Assembly (NCBI GenBank): GCA_964632945.1
Contig: CAZWCX010000019.1
Coordinates: 9,994-73,993, forward strand
DNA from: CAZWCX01 sp964632945
GTDB lineage: Bacteria > Planctomycetota > MHYJ01 > WSZJ01 > CAZWCX01
Direction of reading: 5' to 3'
Length of the DNA stretch: 64,000 bases
Each line of letters opens with the position of its first letter. Position 1 is the stretch's first letter. The position numbers were made by a program, and so were the translations under genes. Shown here in pieces: positions 28,429 to 35,849 of this stretch. The notes beneath the pieces were generated by a model. The model was not told where the DNA came from and did no database searches. It saw only the letters and a program-made list of their open reading frames with translations.

Positions 28429-29184
28429 ATGACCGCCAACACCGTTCGGGTTGCCATCATTGCCGAAGAGGACATGCGCAATGAGTTTCGCGGCAACCTG
28501 GTGGGCACCAAGTACGTGCTCGCGGGCGAAGCCGCGTGCGGCGACGAGGCTCTCGAGAAGTACGACGGCTGGCGCGCCCCGCTTGTCGCGCTCTACGCCA
28601 ATGCCCCCGGCCATCGGGATCGTCCCGGCGAGGGGGGGATCGGGATCATCCGGCGCCTGCTCGAGACGGACACCAAGGCACGCCCGGTGGTGATCTGCGA
28701 TGTGGGCACGAAGATGTTGCGGGTGACGGCGCTCAAGGCGGGCGCCATCGCGGCCATTGCCTACCCGTTCCGCCGCGAGGATGTCATCAAGGCGCTCGCG
28801 ACCGCCGAGGTGTCGCTGTCCGGCGAGATCGCCCTGCAGCGCTCGGACGTTCGCCTCAAGAAGCCCCTCGCGGTGCAGTACAAGAAAACGACCGACGGTT
28901 TCTTCAAGGGGATGCGCAACGCCTCGACGCAGGACATCAGTCCGAGCGGGTTGTCGCTCCGCACTCCCGAGGCGCTGGCCGAGAAAACGCTTCTGAAGCT
29001 GGAGATCCAGGTGCCCGGGCAGGCCAAGATCTACGCGCGCGGAAAGGTGGTTCGCTGCAAGCCGATCGTCGGGATCAGCATGAACAACGTCGGGATCGCG
29101 TTCACCGAGGTCAAGGATGAGGACGTCGAGCGGCTGCGGGCGTTCATCCTGGCGAACGTGGCGAAGGGCGAGAAGGCGTACTGA
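28429..29184 (+). CDS. Degenerate response-regulator receiver fused to a PilZ domain
   Basis: The protein has 251 residues. Residues 5-125 have a CheY-like pattern (VRVAIIAEEDMRNEF, then a beta-strand VALYANAPG where the phospho-acceptor Asp is expected). The Asp is absent, and the conserved KP near the end is YP (IAYPFRREDVIKAL), so phosphorylation is unlikely. Residues about 130-250 form a PilZ domain with DISPSGLSL, matching the DxSxxG motif, plus RGKVVRCKPI and NNVGIAF. Known PilZ domains bind c-di-GMP; the upstream Arg motif (LKKPLAVQYKK) is not canonical, so binding is uncertain. GGGAG precedes the ATG. Confidence 0.8.
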   Translation: MTANTVRVAIIAEEDMRNEFRGNLVGTKYVLAGEAACGDEALEKYDGWRAPLVALYANAPGHRDRPGEGGIGIIRRLLETDTKARPVVICDVGTKMLRVTALKAGAIAAIAYPFRREDVIKALATAEVSLSGEIALQRSDVRLKKPLAVQYKKTTDGFFKGMRNASTQDISPSGLSLRTPEALAEKTLLKLEIQVPGQAKIYARGKVVRCKPIVGISMNNVGIAFTEVKDEDVERLRAFILANVAKGEKAY

Positions 29185-29226
29185 CGCGCCCGTCCGCGTG
29201 GGATGCGCCGCGCCGGGCGGATCGCC

Positions 29227-29955
29227 TCAGTGGGCATGAACCCCGGTGGGTGCCTCCTTGCGGCACTTCGGGCAATACTGCGTGCGTCCGCACTCGTGGG
29301 TGCGGGCGCGTACCGGGGCGTCGCACGAGGGGCAGTGAAGGGTGGTTCCTGCCAACCCGCTGTCCCCGAGTTCGGAGAAGCAGGTCGGGCAGAAGGCCCT
29401 TCGGGTGGCGGCGACTCCGCACGTCTCACAGGTTCGGCTCAAGTCGCACAGGTGGTTGTCGGGGACCTCGCGTTCACAGCGCGGGCAGAAATAGGTCTTG
29501 CCGCAGCGATGGCCGCGACCGACGTCGAGCTTGCAGGACGGGCACAGCTTCGAGATGCAGCGGCCCTCGGCGTCGACCGCGTGGTTGCGACCGACCTCAT
29601 GACGGCAGACCCGGCAGTAGTGCGTCACTCCGCACTCGTGTCCCGGGGCCGCTTCCGTCCGGCATCGGACGCAGAGGGAGGTGACGTTGCAGACGTGTCC
29701 GAGACCGACGTCGAGTTCGCAGTGCACGCAATAGAGGGTCACGCCGCATTGGTGCGCCGGGCCGCCGCGCGCCAGGCAGCGATCGCAGACATCCCGCGGA
29801 CGGGAGGCCGGCCGGGCGCCGTCGCTGGACGCCGGCGATTCCGCCGCGGGAAGGCCGGTGCCCAAGGATTCCGGAGGGAGCGGATCCGCGCAACCGGTCA
29901 GGACCGCGGCCAGCAGGACCGCCGTCGCCGGCCACCCCCTTCGCTTCCGCCTCAT
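29227..29955 (-). CDS. Lipoprotein built of nine 19-residue C-x2-C-x7-H-x-C repeats
   Basis: The protein has 242 residues. A lipoprotein signal ends at LAAVLTGC (Cys22). After a short linker, almost the entire mature protein is made of units like CVHCELDVGLGHVCNVTS, CVRCRTEAAPGHECGVTH and CPSCKLDVGRGHRCGKTY. Their spacing is C-x2-C-x7-H-x-C with a 19-residue period; about six units are intact and three are altered. The Cys/His pattern suggests one zinc or other metal site per unit. The start is 4 nt after the phosphomannomutase stop, so the genes are cotranscribed. I do not recognise this array as a described family. Confidence 0.75.
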   Translation of the reverse strand: MRRKRRGWPATAVLLAAVLTGCADPLPPESLGTGLPAAESPASSDGARPASRPRDVCDRCLARGGPAHQCGVTLYCVHCELDVGLGHVCNVTSLCVRCRTEAAPGHECGVTHYCRVCRHEVGRNHAVDAEGRCISKLCPSCKLDVGRGHRCGKTYFCPRCEREVPDNHLCDLSRTCETCGVAATRRAFCPTCFSELGDSGLAGTTLHCPSCDAPVRARTHECGRTQYCPKCRKEAPTGVHAH

Positions 29956-29959
29956 CGCC

Positions 29960-31291
29960 TCACTCCGGCGTGCCTCCGATCGTTTCCACGACCCGCCGCC
30001 TGGCTTCCTCCAGGACGGCGGCGGTGTTCGCCTCCATGTTGAGGCGCAACAACGGTTCGGTGTTCGACTTGCGCACGTTGAACCACCAGGTCGGGTACTC
30101 CACCGTCACGCCGTCCAGTTGATCGATGTGGCCGTCCGAGAACCGCTTCATCAGCTCCTGCAGGACCCGGTCCTTGTCTTCGACGTGGAAATTCACCTCG
30201 CCGGTGGCGGGGTAGCGCCGCAGGGGGGCGATACACTGCGAGGCCGGTTTTCCCTCGTCCGAGATTGCGCTCAACGCGGCGCAGAGGGCGATCATTCCCG
30301 AGTCGGCGAAGTAATTGTCCCGAAAGTAGTAGTGCCCCGCGACCTCGCCGCCGAGGATCGCCTTCTCTCGCCGCATGGTGTCCTTGATGAACGAGTGGCC
30401 GACCCGTTCGCGGATGGCGCGGCCGCCGGCCCGCTCGACCTCCTCCCGGACCACCCGGCTCGACCGCAGGTCGTGGACGACGGCGCTGCCGGGATGTTCG
30501 CGCAGCGCGTGACGGGCGAGGAAGGCGTTCATCAGATCGGAGGGGATCCGCTGCCCCGATTCGTCGAAGAAGATGCAGCGGTCGGCGTCCCCGTCGAAGG
30601 CGATCCCGAGATCTCCCTTCTGCTCACGGACGGTGCGGACCAACGCCTCGACGTTCTCATCCTTGAGCGGGTTGGGTTCGTGGTGGGGGAAGGACCCGTC
30701 GGGTTCGAAGAAGAGGCGCGTGATTTTGCCGTGGTATCCCTCGAACACGGCATCGAAGATCGGACCGACTCCCCCACTGGCCGCGTCCACGACCAGATGG
30801 AGCGCCCGCGGTCGGACCAGGAATCGCCGGATGTGGTCGCGGTAGGCCGTCTTCAGGTCCGCGGACTCGACCGTGCCGCCGGCGGCGACCGGCGACAGGG
30901 GCGGCTTGGCGACCGCCTGTTCGATGTCCCGGATTCCCGTCGTCTCGCTGATCGGCACGGCCTGGGCGCGGCACATTTTGAAGCCGATGTACTGCGGCGG
31001 ATTGTGCGACGCGGTCGTCATCACTCCGCCGTCCAGGCCGAGGTGCCCGACGGCGAAATAGACCGCAGGCGTGTCGCAGAGGCCGAGGTCGATGACGGCG
31101 CATCCGGTCGAGACGATCCCGCGGATCAACGCGGCGCCGACCGAGGGGGCGGATGCGCGCACGTCCCGGCCGACCGCCACGCGTCGCGCCCCCAGGAGCC
31201 GCGCGAACGCGGCGCCGATGCGTTCGGCCTTCGCCTCATCCAGTTCCGTCGGATAGATCCCGCGGATGTCGTATGCCTTGAAGATCCCCAC
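29960..31291 (-). CDS. manB: Phosphomannomutase/phosphoglucomutase
   Basis: The protein has 443 residues, close to the 450-465 of bacterial AlgC/ManB. It has the phosphoserine loop TTASHNPPQYIGFK (about residue 91-104), metal-binding loop FDGDADRC (about 232-239), sugar-binding loop GEVAGHYYF (about 312) and phosphate-binding loop RKSNTEPLLRLN (about 410). The enzyme interconverts hexose 6- and 1-phosphates for polysaccharide or nucleotide-sugar synthesis in the cytoplasm. The start is GTG with GAGGAG upstream. Mannose versus glucose specificity cannot be decided. Confidence 0.93.
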   Translation of the reverse strand: MGIFKAYDIRGIYPTELDEAKAERIGAAFARLLGARRVAVGRDVRASAPSVGAALIRGIVSTGCAVIDLGLCDTPAVYFAVGHLGLDGGVMTTASHNPPQYIGFKMCRAQAVPISETTGIRDIEQAVAKPPLSPVAAGGTVESADLKTAYRDHIRRFLVRPRALHLVVDAASGGVGPIFDAVFEGYHGKITRLFFEPDGSFPHHEPNPLKDENVEALVRTVREQKGDLGIAFDGDADRCIFFDESGQRIPSDLMNAFLARHALREHPGSAVVHDLRSSRVVREEVERAGGRAIRERVGHSFIKDTMRREKAILGGEVAGHYYFRDNYFADSGMIALCAALSAISDEGKPASQCIAPLRRYPATGEVNFHVEDKDRVLQELMKRFSDGHIDQLDGVTVEYPTWWFNVRKSNTEPLLRLNMEANTAAVLEEARRRVVETIGGTPE

Positions 31292-31401
31292 GGCTGACTC
31301 CTCGCTTGTCCCTTGGCCGTCCCCCGGGCCCCGGACGCCCGACGGGGCGCCGCCCGCCGGCGGGACCGAGCCCGGCCCGGCGCCGACCCGCGCGGGCGCG
31401 T

Positions 31402-32160
31402 CTACAGTTCAATCTTCCCGATGATCCGACCCGACTCGTGGCGCACGCGGGCGTGGATCTGGGGCAGTTTCCGCCGGTACATGGCCTCCATGAGATAGGC
31501 CGGCAGAGCCACCGTGCAGGCGAAGGCCGGCGGGACGAACGCAGAGCGGGCCAGCAGGAGGTGGCGCGAGCGGTCTTCCACCAGCGCGGTCAGAGAGTCC
31601 ACCGCGCCCAGGCAGAGACCCAGCAGGCCGACCAGCAGGATCAGGCTCGCCAGCGTGCCGACATCGTGGATGCGATCCATCCCGTCCCGTTCCTCGCTCG
31701 CCTGCGCGGTATCCACCGCCAGGTCCATGGCATCCCGCCCCCGGTGCATCGCCCCCAGAGCGGCGGCGACCAGCCGCGTGTAATAGCGGCCCCGGGTCTC
31801 GCAGAAACTCAACGCCTCGGAGTACCGCTTCTCGTCCAGCATCTTCTCCAGTTGGATGATCTCGAACGTCGAGCCGAGCCGCGTCAAGGAGAAGGTCTGG
31901 ATGCACCCCCAGAGCAGGAACGATTCCACGCCGGCCCCGACCGCCAAAAGAAGCATGATCACCGGCGATTCAAGGGCCGCGGAAAGGATCGGTCCTTCCG
32001 CCCATTCCTGCGCGATCGTGGCGCCGGGAGACTGCGCCACGGCGGTGATGTTCACGACCAGAAATGCCGCCCCCGCCGCGATCGTGCCGGAGACGATCGC
32101 CGGAAGGATCGGTCGCTTCGGCTCGAGCGGATCTTCGGGCATGCGAGCCTTTGCGGTCAC
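31402..32160 (-). CDS. MotA/TolQ/ExbB-like proton channel family protein
   Basis: The protein has 252 residues with an N-terminal membrane helix (about 20-42), a second (about 66-88), a cytoplasmic helical region (IIQLEKMLDEKRYSEALSFC ...) and a C-terminal membrane pair. VGTLASLILLVGLLGLCLGA (about 167-186) corresponds to the conserved ExbB/TolQ LGLLGTV helix. No ExbD/TolR partner is adjacent, which is unusual. The start is GTG with GGGAG upstream. It could be an energising channel with a distant partner. Confidence 0.65.
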   Translation of the reverse strand: MTAKARMPEDPLEPKRPILPAIVSGTIAAGAAFLVVNITAVAQSPGATIAQEWAEGPILSAALESPVIMLLLAVGAGVESFLLWGCIQTFSLTRLGSTFEIIQLEKMLDEKRYSEALSFCETRGRYYTRLVAAALGAMHRGRDAMDLAVDTAQASEERDGMDRIHDVGTLASLILLVGLLGLCLGAVDSLTALVEDRSRHLLLARSAFVPPAFACTVALPAYLMEAMYRRKLPQIHARVRHESGRIIGKIEL

Positions 32161-32256
32161 GTGTCACTCCCGGAACGGCATCCCCGGCCCCCGCGCCCTG
32201 GGCGTTGACGAGAGCAAGCCGACTTTCGTTGCGGTCTTCCGCCCGGCCCGGTCGTC

Positions 32257-33066
32257 CTACGCGTTGACGCCGGGGATGCGGAACTGCTCACTCTGGGCGA
32301 AGAACTCGAACGGGTTGTCCCAGACGGTCTTCTTGATCTGCGCCTCGTTGAAGCCGGCCTGCCAAAGCAGGTCGATCGTCTTGGGGATCGCCAGCGGGTC
32401 GCTCGGCCCCCAGTCCGCGGCGCTGTTTACGATCATCCGGTCGGTGCCGTACTTCTGCAGGAGCGCCACCATGCGCGGCGGGCTCATCTTGGTCACCGGG
32501 TAGAGCGAGTGTCCGCACCAGACCCCGAGCGACCGCGACATCTCGATCGTCTCCTCCGTGTTGTGATCCATGAGCACCAGATTGCGGTCGATCTTCATCT
32601 CCTCGATGACCCGGCAGGTCCGCTCCGTCCCCTTGGGCTTCTGGACGTGCGGGGTATGAATGATGATCGGCGAGCGTGTCTTCCGGGCGATCTCGAGCTG
32701 GAGTCGAAGCAGTTCCTCCTCGACGTCCGTGATCTTGTCGAACCCGATCTCCCCGACGCCGACCACCGAGGCGCGCTTCAGGAACTCCTCGAGTCGGGAG
32801 ATGACCTTGAGCGCCATCGGACGGTCGTTGGCCTCTTTCGGGTTGATGGCCATGGTGCAGAAGTGGGCCACGCCGTACTTCGCGGCGCGCGCACGCTCGA
32901 AGTCGATGATGTGGTCGAAGTAGTCCCAGAAGCTCTCGGCGTACTTGCGGTCGCTGCCCAGCCAGAACGCCGGCTCGATCACCGCCACGCACCCCGCGCG
33001 GGCGATCGCGGCGTAGTCGTCGACCGTGCGCGAGAACATGTGGATGTGGGGGTCGATGTATCGCAT
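32257..33066 (-). CDS. TatD-like metal-dependent hydrolase
   Basis: The protein has 269 residues; the ATG at 33066 has GAGGAG 9 nt upstream and replaces a longer start at 33096. It is an amidohydrolase-fold TIM barrel: the first metal motif HIH is in MRYIDPHIHMFSRT, then GEIGFDK (about 107), IIIHTPH (about 136) and LVLMDHN (about 162). It differs from canonical TatD at several positions and most resembles the TatD-like hydrolases found with ebo (metabolite traffic) genes; no other ebo gene is in the window. A hydrolytic role is inferred; the substrate is unknown. Confidence 0.75.
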   Translation of the reverse strand: MRYIDPHIHMFSRTVDDYAAIARAGCVAVIEPAFWLGSDRKYAESFWDYFDHIIDFERARAAKYGVAHFCTMAINPKEANDRPMALKVISRLEEFLKRASVVGVGEIGFDKITDVEEELLRLQLEIARKTRSPIIIHTPHVQKPKGTERTCRVIEEMKIDRNLVLMDHNTEETIEMSRSLGVWCGHSLYPVTKMSPPRMVALLQKYGTDRMIVNSAADWGPSDPLAIPKTIDLLWQAGFNEAQIKKTVWDNPFEFFAQSEQFRIPGVNA

Positions 33067-33144
33067 GAATGGCTCCTCACCCGTGTCACGCCGCATCCGA
33101 TTCGGGATCCCACCCGCGCGCGGCTCGCGGGCGTGGCGACGCCT

Positions 33145-33603
33145 TCAGCGCAGATCGAGCGCCGCCCGTTCGGCGGCCGGTTTCCGCGGGTCATTCGGAT
33201 GGTAGATCGTGAACTCCTCGAACTTGACGCGCGCCCGCTCGCGGTAGTCGTCCCGCTTGGCGATCTTCGCCGGGTCTCCGGCCGCCGTTTTTTCCAGATC
33301 GGCGAAGCACTCGCGCAGGACGTTGGCGTGGGTGTAGCGCACATTGGCGAGCAGCGCCTCGTCGGGAGTCTGGGCAGGGTCCGGCCACTTCTTCTGATAC
33401 CCCTCCAGCACGTCCGCCGCCCGCTCCTCGCGTCCGGTCAGGCGGTAGAAATTCGCCACCTTGTACGTCCAACCCTGCGCATCCGACCAATTGTCGTTCT
33501 GCGCCTTCGTCACCAGCCAGCCCAGGAACGAGTCGCTGCACAGGTAGAGGGGGACCCCGATCAGAATCAGCAGCGGCACGGCGACTTTGAGCAGTTTCTT
33601 CAT
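33145..33603 (-). CDS. Membrane-anchored TPR-like protein, paralogue A
   Basis: The protein has 152 residues: a membrane helix (about 5-23, LLKVAVPLLILIGVPLYLC), then helical repeats (YKVANFYRLTGREERAADVLE). It shares length, order and key residues with the next gene upstream (33733-34209), for example W-x-Y-K/N-A-x-Y/F-Y-R-L-T and RAAxVxExxxxxWP. The two are a tandem duplication. No specific family is recognised. Confidence 0.7.
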   Translation of the reverse strand: MKKLLKVAVPLLILIGVPLYLCSDSFLGWLVTKAQNDNWSDAQGWTYKVANFYRLTGREERAADVLEGYQKKWPDPAQTPDEALLANVRYTHANVLRECFADLEKTAAGDPAKIAKRDDYRERARVKFEEFTIYHPNDPRKPAAERAALDLR

Positions 33604-33732
33604 TCGTGGTCACCCGCCTTTCTCACCAATCGTATACCCGCACGCGGGACGGCCCGAACGCGGCCGGCAAGGGGACGATTCTCCCGCGGTCCGCGATGGG
33701 GAGGCGGCCGGCGTCGGGCCGATCGACCGGCC

Positions 33733-34209
33733 TCAATAGCCGTCACGCAATTGTTGGGCCGCCTTTCGGGCCGTCTCCGCCTTCAGATGCCCGGGATAGT
33801 TGGCGGCGAACCAGTCGAACCATAATTCGGCCTTCGCCCGGTACTCCTGTTTCATCTGCACCATCTCCGGGCTTCCCTTTGCCGTCAGATCCAAGTCGTT
33901 GGCATGTTCGCGTAATGCGGATGCGGTGTTATAGGCGGCGTCCGGAGCCAGGTCGTGCTCCGGCCAGCGGTTGAAGAATTTCTCGTACACCTCCGCGGCC
34001 CGCTTGCTCCGCAGGGTGAGACGGTAGTACCCCGCGCAGTTGTAGGTCACCGTGGCGGCATTCTTCCAGTTGTCCTTGTAGGCCTTCTCATAGAGCCAGG
34101 TCAGGAATCCGTCGGTGGAGAAGTAGACCGGCAGCCCGATCATGACCCCGGAAAAAACCAGGAGCTTGAGTGCCGTCTTCCACAGCGGGGTCTTGTCTTC
34201 CGTGGCCAC
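33733..34209 (-). CDS. Membrane-anchored TPR-like protein, paralogue B
   Basis: The protein has 158 residues with a GTG start (GGGAG upstream), one membrane helix (about 10-30, ALKLLVFSGVMIGLPVYF) and a C-terminal helical-repeat domain (NCAGYYRLTLRSKRAAEVYE). It is paralogous to the adjacent 33145-33603 gene and is preceded by a good promoter. The function is unknown. Confidence 0.72.
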   Translation of the reverse strand: MATEDKTPLWKTALKLLVFSGVMIGLPVYFSTDGFLTWLYEKAYKDNWKNAATVTYNCAGYYRLTLRSKRAAEVYEKFFNRWPEHDLAPDAAYNTASALREHANDLDLTAKGSPEMVQMKQEYRAKAELWFDWFAANYPGHLKAETARKAAQQLRDGY

Positions 34210-34245
34210 AGTCGCGCTCCCAGAATCCCGAGCGGGCTATCCTCC

Positions 34246-34273
34246 ATTCTAGGGGGGGGATCGGGAAAATCAA
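34246..34273 (-). promoter_or_regulatory. Promoter of the tandem TPR-like pair
   Basis: On the minus strand TTGATT and TAGAAT are separated by 16 nt, with the GTG start about 37 nt downstream. Confidence 0.6.
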
Positions 34274-34451
34274 GGGATTGCGCCGCAACACCTTGCGTCG
34301 CCGGAGGAAGCGGGCGGATTCAGCCGCCGTCCCGGGCGTCGGCCGCGTCAGGATCCCCGGACGGGAAGACGGATCTCCCGCGTGCCCTTGACCGGGGCGG
34401 TGGGAGCCACTACGCTCTTGCGGGGATCGCGATCCGGGGGCCGGGACGGCG

Positions 34452-35033
34452 GTGGTCCCGGTGAATGTCCTGGCGACCGGACGCATCGATCTCCCCGAAT
34501 GGCTCGGGGCCGTGCTCCTGGGGCTCGGCGCATTGCCGGTCGCCGGGGCGATCTCGGTTGCCGGCGCGGCGGTCCGGGAAAGCGTGCTGCCCGGGGGTGT
34601 CGCCGGATGCGGCGCGCCTTCGCGCCGGCCGGTGGGCGATGGCGGTCGCCGCCGTCGTCATCGCCGCGGCGCTGTACGGGCTGGTCGCCTGGTGGGAAGC
34701 GGTCGATGCGGATCACCGCTCCAATCGCATCTACGGGCCGACCCGGGTCACCGCGGGGGTGCGGGAATCGGGCGACCGCAGGATCCTGCGGCTCGGGCTG
34801 GATGACCGGGAGGTGCATCGCCACGGACCGCTGGTGCCGGACCAAGGTAAGAGGGTCCACGTCTTCCGCCTCCGCACGGAGAGCATCCGGGCGCACGGGT
34901 CGGGCCCGCGGGGGAGGTCGCCTTCCCTTACGAATTCCCGCGCCCGGGGCGCTACCGGGTCTGGGTCCAGGTGAAAGTGGCCGGCCAGGTGCGCACCGGT
35001 GTATTCGATGTGGAAGTCTTCCCCCGAAAGTGA
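34452..35033 (+). pseudogene. Broken membrane protein gene with two frameshifts at G5 runs
   Basis: Three segments read like one protein. The first (34452 to about 34593) encodes a membrane segment DLPEWLGAVLLGLGALPVAG. A second frame (about 34598-34908) encodes MAVAAVVIAAALYGLVAWWE and then VDADHRSNRIYGPTRVTAGV and VHRHGPLVPDQGKRVHVFRL. The original frame then resumes (about 34914-35033) with FPYEFPRPGRYRVWVQVKVA and ends at a TGA. The frame changes coincide with GGGGG at 34593-34597 and 34910-34914; one base fewer in the first and one more in the second restores a single frame. The soluble part resembles a secreted Ig-like beta domain; the family is not identified. Sequencing error and true decay are both possible. 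The exact start is uncertain. Confidence 0.6.
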
Positions 35034-35175
35034 CGGTGTACGCCCGGGGGGGCGTAGGGGCGGGAGTCCCTTGCCAGAAGTCCCTCCGATGGTGTTCAAT
35101 GCGCCCGCGCCGCGCGTCGCCGGCCGGGCGGGGGCGGGGCGGGGCGGTCAGACGGGCGATTCCGGAGGAGAGGGA

Positions 35176-35706
35176 ATGGAGCCGTTCCTGCGCGATCACG
35201 TGGACGACCGTGCGGCATTGGAGAAGGAGGTTGCGGAATTGGCGGCCTCGTTCGAGTCGCTGTGCGCCGGAAACGACCAGGCCGGCGCACTGCGGATCTC
35301 CGGGCGTCTCACCGAGCGCCTGCGCGTCCTCGGCGACCTCGAGCGTGCACAGGTCTTCGCCCAGCGCCACTACGTGCTTTGTCTCGCCACGGGATCGGAT
35401 GACGAGAAGGTTCGCGGCATGGTCCGCGTGGCCACGGTGCGTCAGTATCTGGGCCAGCACGACGCCGCCGAGCCGCTGTTCCGGGAAGCGGTCAAGCTCT
35501 GCGATCGCCTCGGGGTGGTCGGGGTGAAAGACCTGGCGTTGCAGCACTTCGGAAAGTGCCTGGCCGAGATGGGCAATCTCAAGGAGGCGCGGGAGTGCTT
35601 CCGCATGGCGCTGCGCATGCGCCAGAAGAAGAACGATCCCTCGCTGGTCGCCTCCACGGAAGCGGCGCTCGCCGAGCTCGATCGCCGCGCCGGGACCGCC
35701 CGGTAG
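35176..35706 (+). CDS. Cytoplasmic TPR protein
   Basis: The protein has 176 residues; the ATG at 35176 follows GGAGGAGAGGG. It has no signal or membrane segment. Repeats are visible as VRQYLGQHDAAEPLFREAVK and FGKCLAEMGNLKEARECFRM, typical TPRs for protein interaction. It lies between the broken gene and the tail-specific protease. No partner can be named. Confidence 0.72.
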   Translation: MEPFLRDHVDDRAALEKEVAELAASFESLCAGNDQAGALRISGRLTERLRVLGDLERAQVFAQRHYVLCLATGSDDEKVRGMVRVATVRQYLGQHDAAEPLFREAVKLCDRLGVVGVKDLALQHFGKCLAEMGNLKEARECFRMALRMRQKKNDPSLVASTEAALAELDRRAGTAR

Positions 35707-35781
35707 CGGGGGGCGCGATCCCCGCGGATTGCGACGCGTGCCGGACTGCCGGGACCTGGGGGCGCGCGCCTTCCATCGGCG

Positions 35782-35811
35782 TTGACGCGGCGCTTGCCCG
35801 CGGGGTAATCT
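35782..35811 (+). promoter_or_regulatory. Promoter of the tail-specific protease gene
   Basis: TTGACG (35782-35787) and TAATCT (35806-35811) with an 18-nt spacer, about 38 nt ahead of the ATG at 35850. Confidence 0.6.
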
Positions 35812-35849
35812 GGGGTTCCCGGGGGGGCAACGCAATCGGAGTTTCGCGC

